A DNA stretch of 64,000 nt from Butyrivibrio sp. M55 (lineage in GTDB: Bacteria > Bacillota > Clostridia > Lachnospirales > Lachnospiraceae): positions 34,182 through 98,181 of the forward strand of contig NZ_FPCD01000012.1 in assembly GCF_900116865.1 (NCBI RefSeq), read 5' to 3'. Under the pieces are notes generated by a model that saw only the letters and a program-made list of their open reading frames with translations, was not told the origin of the DNA and ran no database searches. A program made the translations under genes and the position numbers. Each line of letters begins with the position of its first letter. Position 1 is the first letter of the stretch. Positions 51,652 to 61,000 of the stretch are shown one piece after another.

Positions 51652-52722
51652 TTATTTTACATCAGGTATATTTCGTAATGATTCCCAATATTCATTGCCG
51701 CGCATATAAGCAAACATTTCCTCATTACAAAATTCCCCGATCAACTGCGATTGAAAATTCTTAATGAGCCCCGACTTATCCGAACGTTCTTTTTTCGGGA
51801 CTCTAAGATGAGCGTACAGCTCAGAATCACCAATATCCAATATAGTTTCAACATTATCCAAAAGCTGTTTCATTATAGAGGCTGTCTTCTCAACATCTTT
51901 TTCATATTCCGCAAGCTCAAGTTTCTGCATAACTTCCTGATAAGTGCCAAGGTCAAAACTTTTTGCAACGTCTTCGCTTATATCCGCCATTCTATATGCC
52001 ATTTTAAGGTTACCAGCATCCTTATAGAGTCTCTGCAAGGCATTCAATACGCATTTGATCTGATTGACTTCTTCAAGCATAAGTTCCTCGTATGCCTTAA
52101 ATGCCTCCTCAGTTTTTCCGTTTTTCTCATGGATCTCAGCTTGGAAAAATCTGCGTTCATACCCCTTCTCATCAAAATAGCTTAAAAGCTCCTCTGCCTT
52201 GGCATAGTCTTCTTTTCTGTAGTGCAGAAAAAAGAGCGATTTGGCAGCAGCCGTTCTTGTTGCCGGGTTTTCAGACTCCGTCAGATCATGAAGCCAGTCA
52301 GAGATGTGCTTATCATATCTTTTCAGATTCTTAAACTTCTTTTGATGCAGAGCTGAATATCTGGCGCCATCCAACACTAACGCAATATTCAGTTTAAGTT
52401 TTTCGCAGTTTGGATATTCTTCAATCTTCTTTCTGGCAGATTCAAATAACTCCTCATAAGGCTCTTCTATCAGTTTCTGACATAATGCTTTTATATAAAC
52501 GTCAACCTCTTCATCAGTCAGATTATCTTTAAACGACAACAGCTCATCCGTCGATATCCCAAGAAGCCTTGCAATCGGAGCAAGCAGACTGATATCGGGA
52601 AGCGTATTCTCATTCTCCCACTTATTGACAGCCGGCGCAGTCACACCAAGACTTTTAGCCATTTCTTCCTGTGTAAGTCCCAATTCTTTGCGGTATTTTC
52701 GTATCACTTTTCCTATAGTCAT
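51652..52722 (-). CDS. XRE-family regulator with TPR-like C-terminal domain
   Basis: This 356-residue protein has an N-terminal HTH_3 domain (IRKYRKELGLTQEEMAKSLG, VTAPAVNKWENENTLPDISL) and a long helical region that looks like tetratricopeptide repeats (AKEL-type segments such as DYAKAEELLSYFDEKGYERR). Proteins of this type in Firmicutes often sense peptides or report metabolic state. A GGAGG ribosome site precedes the ATG. No adjacent target gene is obvious. Confidence 0.85.
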   Translation of the reverse strand: MTIGKVIRKYRKELGLTQEEMAKSLGVTAPAVNKWENENTLPDISLLAPIARLLGISTDELLSFKDNLTDEEVDVYIKALCQKLIEEPYEELFESARKKIEEYPNCEKLKLNIALVLDGARYSALHQKKFKNLKRYDKHISDWLHDLTESENPATRTAAAKSLFFLHYRKEDYAKAEELLSYFDEKGYERRFFQAEIHEKNGKTEEAFKAYEELMLEEVNQIKCVLNALQRLYKDAGNLKMAYRMADISEDVAKSFDLGTYQEVMQKLELAEYEKDVEKTASIMKQLLDNVETILDIGDSELYAHLRVPKKERSDKSGLIKNFQSQLIGEFCNEEMFAYMRGNEYWESLRNIPDVK

Positions 52723-52876
52723 TTTTTACCTCCGGTCAAATAAAAGTCATATGGCGCGCCGTATCAATGTTTCTAATGCTATGATAAAGGATTTGCCGGC
52801 ATTTTTCTATTGAATGCTTATTAAGCATTAGGGAATTTTTTTAACTGCCAGGAACATTTTTTATCCCCGGCGAAGC

Positions 52877-52908
52877 AAAAAAAATACTACCTGAAAACTC
52901 AGGTAGTA
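52877..52908 (-). terminator. Rho-independent terminator
   Basis: The minus strand reads TACTACCTGA, loop GTTT, TCAGGTAGTA then eight T residues, a textbook terminator right after the metallopeptidase-like gene. Confidence 0.9.
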
Positions 52909-52924
52909 ACTTGGAATACTCTTT

Positions 52925-53842
52925 TTATTTAAATGTATAGCTGTTCTTTCTGATAAAGTTTCTTACATCAGTTTTCTTAAGGAGTTCTGATTTTGTATCC
53001 TTATCGGGTGCTTTTGCAGGAAGGTATGCAAACTCAGATTTCTTGTATATCTCCCATACTTCATCTATTGTCTTGCCTTCAAACTTAGTACCCTTGAAGA
53101 GGCTCTTCCACATCTCTCCCCACTTCTCTTTCTTGAAGTCAGACATGCAGCATACTTCAAAGAAGTCACGGATTATATCGCGATTGGATGAAGATGTTTC
53201 CTTATCAAGCCACACCAGGAATCTAACGGAAGTTTCACGTGTCTTCTGTGTGTTGGCATCGGGAAGAACCCAGTTTTTATCATTGTATCTTCCGTCTTTG
53301 TATGCATAGATATATCTGCAATAATCTGCAAATACTTCCGAATATTTAGGGAACTCAAGGTTATCTCTCACAAAACCGCCATGTACAATGTGCGCAAGCT
53401 CATGAGTAAGAACATCGAAATGATCGTAGTGCTTGTCCAGGTACTTATCATGAAGATGAATCCTGTTCTTCTTTGAATTGGCCGAAGCAATTTCATAGCC
53501 TTCATCTTCGATTGCTATTGTAACATCTGTTGTTGCCTTCTTATAATCACCAAATCTCCTGTACATCTGAGGATATACCTCATAAAAAAGATTCTCAATA
53601 TGATCGAACTGTTCAACATCTGTATATCCGTCCCACTTTGTAAGATCAATGGTAAGCGAATACTTTATACCATCAATTGTTTTGCTCGTCTTAAGCATTT
53701 TTCCGGTCTCATCAAGGTCACTTCTTTTTGCGAGCGCCGCTTTATTGTCTTCAATTGAACCCGCATGAACATCAAGAGGTGCCACTGCCGCCAAAACAAG
53801 AGCAAAAATCAGCATCTTGGGTAAAATTCTTAGTCTTTTCAT
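52925..53842 (-). CDS. Secreted metallopeptidase-like protein (BSP family)
   Basis: This 305-residue protein has a cleavable signal peptide (MKRLRILPKMLIFALVLAAV, ending near VHAGS). The mature part contains DVLTHELAHIVHGG, an HExxH zinc motif with a downstream Glu/Asp-rich helix (YSEVFADYCRYIYAYKDGRY) that can supply the third ligand. This arrangement resembles the basic secretory protein peptidase family (PF04450-like). The start is at MKRLRIL, 6 nt after AAGGAG; twelve upstream codons are not used. Substrates are unknown. Confidence 0.75.
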   Translation of the reverse strand: MKRLRILPKMLIFALVLAAVAPLDVHAGSIEDNKAALAKRSDLDETGKMLKTSKTIDGIKYSLTIDLTKWDGYTDVEQFDHIENLFYEVYPQMYRRFGDYKKATTDVTIAIEDEGYEIASANSKKNRIHLHDKYLDKHYDHFDVLTHELAHIVHGGFVRDNLEFPKYSEVFADYCRYIYAYKDGRYNDKNWVLPDANTQKTRETSVRFLVWLDKETSSSNRDIIRDFFEVCCMSDFKKEKWGEMWKSLFKGTKFEGKTIDEVWEIYKKSEFAYLPAKAPDKDTKSELLKKTDVRNFIRKNSYTFK

Positions 53843-54040
53843 GTAATTCTCCTTATGTCTAAAAAAATCCAAGGGCACTAATACCCCACTAAGAAGTATA
53901 ACATGTTCTTAACATCTTTTAACCAATTCAGCAGGAAAGTTCGCCAAATATTCACATTCAAAAAATAAGCAAGACAAATCCCTAATTACTTTTCCTGCGC
54001 CCCGATACTCTACATGCTTTCTATATGCAATTATTCTCAT

Positions 54041-54838
54041 TCATAATGCTGATTCAAGTTTCTTTTTTACAGCTTCAAAATCAAGTGGACTTTCTGCGCT
54101 TTCTAAAGATATAAGCAATGTATCACCAAGTACAAGTCCGCTTTTCTCGTATGATATCAGCTTTTTTAGATTCCTGGCCGCATATTCGGGATCATTAACA
54201 AGCCCCAAATGTTCCCAGTAAATTGTTTTATCTTTCCTTACGCTATATATTGCAAAGTCCGGAAAGATATGTCTTCTATCTTTCAACAAAAATTCCGGTT
54301 CATATACATACGGTATCTTCATACTATATAAATAATCCGCAATAATCTTCTCCGATTTGGATCTTACTGTCTCGCCTTTAATTGTCTTATGAGCAACAGC
54401 CACTTCCACAGAGTTCTTTCCACCATTAAAACTGTTGTACCATTCTTCTATTCTCATTTCTTCCGTAGACCGTATAGGACTAATCATCTCTTTTCTCCCA
54501 CGACACAGACCGCTATAAACTCTGTCAATCATTCCAATGTCATATCCTTTTATAAAAGCCTCCATCCTCTTCATAAGCGGTTTTAATTCACGCAAAAGTT
54601 TCTCGTCATAATCTCTCTGAATCAGGAGACGTATCATATCTTTCCTCGCAGATTTGATGTATTCTCTTTTCTTGTCACCGTTCTTGCGAAAATAGTATTG
54701 TGGGACGCCGCGGCATGATGTAACTAGGATTTTGCCGTCATCTAATCCTTTATATCTTGTTTTCCTTTTCTCAAGAGTGTTGATCATCCCTCGAATTTCA
54801 TTAAATTGTCCAATCAACTCATTTCTGTAATCTATCAT
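54041..54838 (-). CDS. Putative PD-(D/E)XK nuclease-like protein (copy 2)
   Basis: This 265-residue protein shares its layout and motifs with the gene at 25191: VRSKSEKIIADYLY, YVYEPEFLLKD, HIFPDFAIYS and IYWEHLGLVNDPEYAA, in which Glu, Asp and Glu are the expected metal ligands of a PD-(D/E)XK core. The N-terminal halves also align (KILVTSCRGVPQYY against RLRISSSGKLVQYM). The start is the ATG of MIDYRNEL; a TTG seven codons earlier is less likely. It lies just downstream of the 52-bp repeat array and upstream of a metallopeptidase gene. Activity is unproven. Confidence 0.65.
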   Translation of the reverse strand: MIDYRNELIGQFNEIRGMINTLEKRKTRYKGLDDGKILVTSCRGVPQYYFRKNGDKKREYIKSARKDMIRLLIQRDYDEKLLRELKPLMKRMEAFIKGYDIGMIDRVYSGLCRGRKEMISPIRSTEEMRIEEWYNSFNGGKNSVEVAVAHKTIKGETVRSKSEKIIADYLYSMKIPYVYEPEFLLKDRRHIFPDFAIYSVRKDKTIYWEHLGLVNDPEYAARNLKKLISYEKSGLVLGDTLLISLESAESPLDFEAVKKKLESAL

Positions 54839-54899
54839 TGCTACATTTGTTCCTTTCAAATCTCTGTGTAAAGCTTATTATTTGTCTTTTTTGGCTTTA

Positions 54900-55250
54900 G
54901 CACCGTACATATCTCCTCCACAACTTTCCTGTGCGGTGCCTATTCGCTTTAGCACCGTACACATCCTCCTCAAACTTCCCGTGCGGTGCCTATTCGCATT
55001 TTCGCACCGTACACATCCTCCACAACTTTTCTGTGCGGTGCCTATTCGCGCTTTAGCACCGTACACATCCTCCTCAACTTTTCTGTGCGGTGCCTATTCG
55101 CGCTTTAGCACCGTACACATCCTCCTCAACTTTTCTGTGCGGTGCCTATTCGCATTTTCGCACCGTACACATCCTCCTCAACTTTCCTGTGCGGTGCCTA
55201 TTCGCACTTTAGCACCGTACACATTCTACGCAAACTTTCTGTACAGTGCC
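54900..55250. repeat. Seven tandem 52-bp repeats, each with a hairpin
   Basis: Units start at 54900, 54952, 55004, 55056, 55108, 55160 and 55212, exactly 52 bp apart; the seventh is partial. Each contains GCACCGTACA, an 18-nt loop and TGTGCGGTGC, which in plus-strand RNA make a 10-bp stem with one G-U pair, then a 14-nt linker ending in TTAGC or TTTCGC. Read on the minus strand, each unit carries AGGAGG followed by ATG and a short frame. It is not CRISPR because the whole unit is conserved. The last unit has TGTACAGTGC, where one change restores a U-A pair. Confidence 0.9.
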
Positions 55251-55732
55251 CCCAACAAAACATCATTATGACCGGCCCAATTCAATCAAAAATAAATCCC
55301 TAAAAATCATTGAATCATTTTGGCGAATGCCAAATGAAAAAACAAGAACTAAGAGTCGCAAAGCTCCTCTTTGTATAACACGTCGGCGCGCATACTTTAT
55401 CGTAAAACACATGCGTGCCACTCGCAAAAAATAGAGCATATTTATCACCACAAAAATGTAGCACAATTATCAATAAAAAACAAATATTACATGCACCGCT
55501 ATTTATTCACCCACATTTCTTACCACAATCTTATATCTATAAGCATGCAAGATAGTCCTTGAGCTGTTTAGCCTTCTTTTCCGACTACTAAACAGACTAC
55601 TTTTGGAATGAAATAAAGACAATTTCATCGCATTTTAAGATACAGCCGCTAATAAAGTGAATAAAGCAGAACCCGCGTGAATGCAAAGAAAAAAGGTTGT
55701 CTGTGAACACTCACAAACAACCTTGATTATCG
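55251..55732. other. Gene-free AT-rich interval between repeat array and tRNA
   Basis: Short frames of about 60 codons exist here on both strands but none has a ribosome site or a credible composition. No repeat, promoter or RNA was recognised, apart from the tRNA terminator at its right end. Confidence 0.5.
55687..55725 (-). terminator. Terminator of tRNA-Leu
   Basis: The minus strand reads AAGGTTGTTTGTGA, loop GTGT, TCACAGACAACCTT then a T-run, just beyond the tRNA 3' end. The stem is long with a single mismatch. Confidence 0.85.
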
Positions 55733-55817
55733 TGCGGAAGATGGGACTTGAACCCACACGACATAAACAGTCACAAGATCCTTAGTCTTGCTCGTCTGCC
55801 AATTCCGACACTTCCGC
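55733..55817 (-). tRNA. tRNA-Leu with anticodon AAG
   Basis: The minus strand folds as a class II tRNA of 85 nt: acceptor GCGGAAG/CTTCCGC with discriminator A, D-arm with GG in the loop, anticodon stem CAAGA/TCTTG with loop CTAAGGA giving anticodon AAG, long variable arm (TGAC to GTCGT) and T-arm GTGGG/CCCAT with loop TTCAAGT. CCA is not encoded. Adenine 34 in a leucine tRNA is uncommon in bacteria. It would read CUU, and also CUC and CUA if A34 is deaminated to inosine. Confidence 0.95.
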
Positions 55818-55851
55818 ATTCCGTCGTCGTTTCTCTCGCGGCGACTTGTTT

Positions 55852-55880
55852 ATAATAGCAAAGTATGCGGCTTTCGTCAA
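55852..55880 (-). promoter_or_regulatory. tRNA-Leu promoter
   Basis: The minus strand has TTGACG (55875-55880), a 17-bp spacer and TATTAT (55852-55857), about 35 bp before the mature 5' end of the tRNA. Confidence 0.75.
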
Positions 55881-55948
55881 CACCCATTTTTTATTTTTTT
55901 GAAAAAATTTTTGAAAGAATGTCGAATCCATCCGATTTCCGCGCATCA

Positions 55949-58060
55949 CTACCTGACAACATCAGTGTAGAAGCCGCTTACACCAAGGCTTTTGAACATC
56001 TCCATTTCTTTCTCGTCATTGATCGTATGAACAAAAAGCGGCACTTTTATTTTACTTATCTTTCCGGCAAATTCCGCATCATTAACCCATTCAGCCGGCA
56101 TTGTAAGCCCGACGATATCCATTTTGTCACAAGCTTCAACTATAGCTTCAGGATTCCTTTCATCCTCATCCGCCGCATACAACGTATAAATGATATACGG
56201 AAATCCCGACTTCTTGACGGCATCATATTCTTCATCATGGTAGATCTGGATTATAAATCGGTTCATAAGATCGGGCGCGCATTTTCTGACAGCCTCGCAC
56301 TTCGTAAGCTTCGTACCTGCGCTCTCTCCGCCCGAAAGTCCCTTTATATCCGTGACAACATACATATCCCTGTGCTTCCGCATAAAATCCGCAAGCCTGT
56401 ATATATCAAGAGGCGTAAGGCATCCGTGCACCTTCTCATTCATAAACTCCTCATGCGTCGGTGCCTTGTCAAAAGAAAATCCAAGCGCCCACGCGCCATC
56501 CGCATTGTGCGCACATACAGGATATCCATCGGAAGTAAAAAGAAAATCAATCTCGATCATCCGACTCCCCGAATCATATGCCCTCTCAAGCGCTTCAAGA
56601 CTGTTTGTGTAAAATAGCTCCTCCCCGTCATCTGTCACATACCGCCCCGCCGCGTGAATTATAAACTGCTCTTTGCAAAGTTCCTCCCGCATGCGCAGTA
56701 CATCCACACCCTCATGCGAAAGTTTTTCTCTCTCATATCTGTCTTTATCCGCATCAGTCAGATCAATATCAAACGGATTAAAGCCGTCAACCGCCATTAT
56801 AAGCCAGGCTGCAGGTGCAATATGCGGACTGTTGTCATAAACCCACTCCGTTCCGTTAAAAAGATCCATTCCCGTACTGATACTATCTCCCGAGCACGCC
56901 GGAATCCTCCCGTCATCGCGTTGGATCACGGAAAGTGCGGAAAGCGCATCATAAACCTCTTTTTTCTTGCCACGTTCAAGATAATAAAGCGCCGTAAATG
57001 CCGTTCCTTCTGCCCAAAATCCACCTGCTGCCTCCTCAAGGCAAAAAGCATATCCTTTATCGGAAGTTTTCATCTTACCGATGTTCTTTCGAAGCCTACT
57101 GTTCTTTCCGGCATCATCAAGCGCAAGGGCTGTCCAAACCTGCGCATCAAGCACAACAGGCTCAACACTCGGTGTCACACCGTCAGATGATGTTCCCGTA
57201 TAATAATATCCTTTTTTCGCATCATACATACTCTGTATAAACTCCTCAGAACTCCGGGCGGCTTCGCTATATCTCTCATCTCCCGTTATCTCATAGAGCG
57301 CGTCAAAAACCGCCATACAGTCAACATTATGTTCAAGAGACTTATAACTGAGCACCTGTGCCTTTGACATATCATTTTCAGGCCAGCCATTTATACCCGC
57401 GATAAAACCTGCATTTTCATCGGAGCAATTATCAAGAATCCAATCCATCAGGGCAGTCGCAGTCTTTACATAAAAATATGTGTCCTCTTCTTCACCGTAT
57501 AACTTGTCATACCAAAGAAGCGCAAGCGACACCCACGCAAGATTGCCGCTACTGCTGCCGACAAGAGACGGATCCTCGATCCACATATCGCGCTCGCTGT
57601 CATAATATCCGGGGAGCCTTACACTTCCACATATATCTCCCACTATCTCACCCGCCGCATAAGCATTTCTGACCCTGCACACATCTCCCCTGTCATTCAC
57701 CGCGGCATAAACAAACGCATCAAGAATAGCGGCTGCAGACTCCTTATCTCCATCCGCCATAAACGCAAGTGCGCATAAAGCATTGTCATACGAGTAAGCT
57801 ATATCTTTTTGACTGCGATCATCCGTATCATAAGAGGCAAGCAAAAAATGTTTCTTCCCATCCGCCGGGTCTTTTGACACATCCGAAAGTCCCGATCTTA
57901 AAGCCGATATCGCAAGCTCTTTTTCATCACCGTACTTCTCGCTTAAATCTAATGAGCTCTGATAATTTACCGAATAGACAATGCAAATAACTGCCAGCAA
58001 TAAACTGGCAGTCATAAACACTATGATCCGAATCGGCGCTTTTTTTAGCTTGTCTATCAC
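55949..58060 (-). CDS. Helical-toroid (glycosidase-like) protein fused to a divergent GDPD domain
   Basis: This 703-residue protein has an N-terminal membrane anchor (IIVFMTASLLLAVICIVYSV). Residues 50-440 show the repeated helix pairs of an (alpha/alpha)6 toroid (SYDNALCALAFMADGDKESA, GNLAWVSLALLWYDK, LEHNVDCMAVFDALYEITGD, GFWAEGTAFTALYYLERG), as in GH8-like and related enzymes. Residues 470-703 resemble a glycerophosphodiester phosphodiesterase: IIHAAGRY, SRMIEIDFLFTSDGYPVCAH, YVVTDIKG. The usual HRG is HAA and HD is HN, so activity is uncertain. It starts at GTG, overlapping the synthase gene by 4 bp. It may trim the product outside the cell. Confidence 0.8.
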   Translation of the reverse strand: MIDKLKKAPIRIIVFMTASLLLAVICIVYSVNYQSSLDLSEKYGDEKELAISALRSGLSDVSKDPADGKKHFLLASYDTDDRSQKDIAYSYDNALCALAFMADGDKESAAAILDAFVYAAVNDRGDVCRVRNAYAAGEIVGDICGSVRLPGYYDSERDMWIEDPSLVGSSSGNLAWVSLALLWYDKLYGEEEDTYFYVKTATALMDWILDNCSDENAGFIAGINGWPENDMSKAQVLSYKSLEHNVDCMAVFDALYEITGDERYSEAARSSEEFIQSMYDAKKGYYYTGTSSDGVTPSVEPVVLDAQVWTALALDDAGKNSRLRKNIGKMKTSDKGYAFCLEEAAGGFWAEGTAFTALYYLERGKKKEVYDALSALSVIQRDDGRIPACSGDSISTGMDLFNGTEWVYDNSPHIAPAAWLIMAVDGFNPFDIDLTDADKDRYEREKLSHEGVDVLRMREELCKEQFIIHAAGRYVTDDGEELFYTNSLEALERAYDSGSRMIEIDFLFTSDGYPVCAHNADGAWALGFSFDKAPTHEEFMNEKVHGCLTPLDIYRLADFMRKHRDMYVVTDIKGLSGGESAGTKLTKCEAVRKCAPDLMNRFIIQIYHDEEYDAVKKSGFPYIIYTLYAADEDERNPEAIVEACDKMDIVGLTMPAEWVNDAEFAGKISKIKVPLFVHTINDEKEMEMFKSLGVSGFYTDVVR

Positions 58061-61000
58061 TCTACTCCGACATTTCTCCTCTTATAACGTCTCATATCGG
58101 TAAAATCACAGAAATACTTGTTGGTTCCGCCATTTTCGGCAATATAGATCGCACGCATAAGGAACGGGATCATATTACCCGCGGTACTTTTTACCTTGAT
58201 CATGCCCATCGCATAATTTTCAGGTTCAAGTTCAGCATCTTCAAAAATTTCTTCAACTCCGACAAAGTTCTCACATGACACTTCACTGCAATCACCAACA
58301 ACCCGTCCAAGCCTGTCATCCAGTTTCTCGACGGAAATAGCGTCATCCTTCTTTAAGAACACGCCCGTAACTCTTGAGCTCTTATCCGAACTTATAATTT
58401 CCAACTCACGTGCAACATCGACCGTTTCAGCCATCTTACTCTTTATTCCGCCATAATCCACATTCTCACTTACACGCATCAGTTTCTCAAGTTCACTGAC
58501 TTCCATCGGTTTATGGTAAAAGAATCCCTGACCATACTTACATCCGTATTTCTTAAGGCATTCATCATGTTCATTCGTCTCGACCGTCTTTACAACAAGC
58601 GGAACATCCAAAACATCCACACAGTTCGCAACAGTTTGAAGTATCACTGCTGCTTTTGATATATGTCCCTCCTGATCGTTTAAGACTCTGAGGTTAAAAG
58701 TGATGATATCCGGCTTTACAGACTTAAGCATGATCATTGATGAATATCCGCTTCCAAAACCGTCTATTACAAGCGGGAATCCGGCTTTTGAAAGCTCATC
58801 TATCATGGCCAGGATTTCTTTATCAACGTCGTTATATGTCTTGTCCGAAATTTCTATCATTACAAGTTTATACGGCACTTTGTACTTTTCGCATAGATCC
58901 TCGAGTGTCTTCTTTACATCTATGGAAAAAAGATCCGCACGGGTTATATTGATCGATACCGGAATACATTCATTTCCGTCTTTGATTCTTTTGCCCTGCC
59001 ATGCAATAACCTTCTCCCAAATAATCTGGTCGACGATAAGCGTAAGTCCCGACTTCTCAAGAACAGGAATAAACTCACCCGGGCTGACAAATCCGCGCTC
59101 TCTGTGTTTCCAACGAACAAGTGCCTCGCCACCAACGATTTTTCCTGTGTCTATGTCGCATCTGGGCTGAACAAAGAATGTAAACTCGTCGCTGTCTATA
59201 CCTCTGTGAACATCTCTAAGCATCTTAACTTCTGCATCAAGCTTCTTGTCCATATCCGCATTATAGTGAACCGAGCGTTCTTTTAACTTTCCTCTGAGTC
59301 CGTCAAGTGCAAGAAGAGCCCTGTCATACATCTTTTCTATGGCAAGAGTTGTGTCATTTATCTCATAAACACTTATAAGCGGGAAAAATCCCATAAACTT
59401 AGGGTCTGTCTTAACATAATCCGACATCTCGGTCTGGATCTGATTTAAAAGAGCATCTCCGTTCGGTACAACACAGATAAAGTTTCCGCCGGAAATATGT
59501 CCGGGAACGCCACCGTATTTATCGATTATATATGCCAGCTTATCACCTATCCTGTCTGCGTATTCTTCTCCCACGTCATGTCCGTACCACAGGTTCAGCA
59601 CGTGGAAATTATCTATCTCGACAGCATAGAGGAAAAGATGCTTATCAACATTTTCATCTACAAATTTTCTTGCCTCTCTGAAGAAAATAGAAGCATTAAA
59701 ACATTTAAGCATATTATCGGACTCCCTTCGAATCAAAATTCCACCTTTCTTTCGCTGGAACAACTGCGGTGTCATGAAAAACGGAGCAAATGCTATCAAA
59801 AAAAGCTCTGATATGCAGGCAGCCTCTGCCGCTCCGACACGTGAAGAATAAAGAAGTATATGGTGTATTCTTTCAACGCAGAAAGCAAATACAACAAGAA
59901 CGCCTTTATTCTTGAGGAAGTACTTGTAAATGAATCTGAGACCTTCTTTAAACGAGTAAACCAGCGTACTTACCGAAGTAGCGGGAAAAGCATGTTCCTT
60001 CTTGGTTATTACGTTAAGGAAATACTTTACAGCACCGGCTCCCGCAGGGAATGTACATCCGGAAAACGTAAAGAACATCATAAAACTCTCAGATATCCTA
60101 AAGAGATACTCTTTTTTTATCTTTCTTGCCAGCAATATGGTTCTAAGCGACGGCAAAATGATAAATACCACGCAGCAAAGGGCATATCCCAAAAACATGA
60201 GATCAAGCATGCCGGTCAGTGTGATGATAACTATATACGGCAAAAGCAAAGCATTATTTATCCTTGCTATGAAATAGATGATCATGTAAAAAGTGTCATA
60301 CCATCTGGTCTTGCCCCACTCCATGGTACCGCTTAAGAACATCTCGATAAGGCCGTATGTATATCTGTATTCCTTCATGGCATCTTCTGAATATGTTCTG
60401 GAAGCATACTCGGTAAATTCAAGTCCCTGAACCTGAGCATACTTGCCATGCCAGCCACGTGCATAAAGTCTTATAGCAAGATCAAAATCTTCCGAAACTC
60501 TGTGTTCATGCCAATATCCAAGATTTGCAAGTGCAGATCTTCTTATAAACACATTGTGTCCTACAAGCGGGACAAATATGCCCTTCAGTGCCATGCACGG
60601 AAATACATTATGGTTATTATTGTTAACCTGTCTTCCCGAGAGCCTTGCAAAATAGTTTTCCTCCATGTTAGACGCTTTAGTTGCGCACTGAACATATGCA
60701 AGTTTGTCATCTCTTGTGAATTCAGGTACTATCGCGCTTATTATCTCGGGATGAAGACCCGAATCCTTGTCGATAAGAAGTATTATGGAGTTCGTATGGA
60801 TATTGCCCTCTGCATGTCCGCCTTCAAACTCTGCACCTTCACCGACAAGACCACTTATCTTATTGCCTTCATCAACTTTGCGACCTATCCTTAACGTGTA
60901 ATTCAGATTTGATGATTTTTTAAATATTCCGGGTCTGTTGAAAGGAGGTCTGACAACAAAACTCACACCTGTCTTTCTATAGAAATACACTCTTTCTATA

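Noticed and set aside
54878..55066. Minus-strand 62-codon frame in the repeats, ending MYGAKAKKDK
   Set aside because: It has AGGAGG near an ATG in each unit, but the frame changes between units and no family is seen. It is mentioned under the array rather than called as a gene.
54900..55250. Possible CRISPR array
   Set aside because: The spacing is regular, but linker and loop are conserved in every unit, so there are no unique spacers, and no cas genes are near.
54882..55271. Plus-strand 129-codon frame across the tandem repeats
   Set aside because: The 52-bp period makes the frame cycle, no ribosome site is present, and the composition is that of repeats; it is an artefact of the array.
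55246..55562. Short frames between the repeat array and the tRNA
   Set aside because: They are arginine- and histidine-rich chance frames without ribosome sites.
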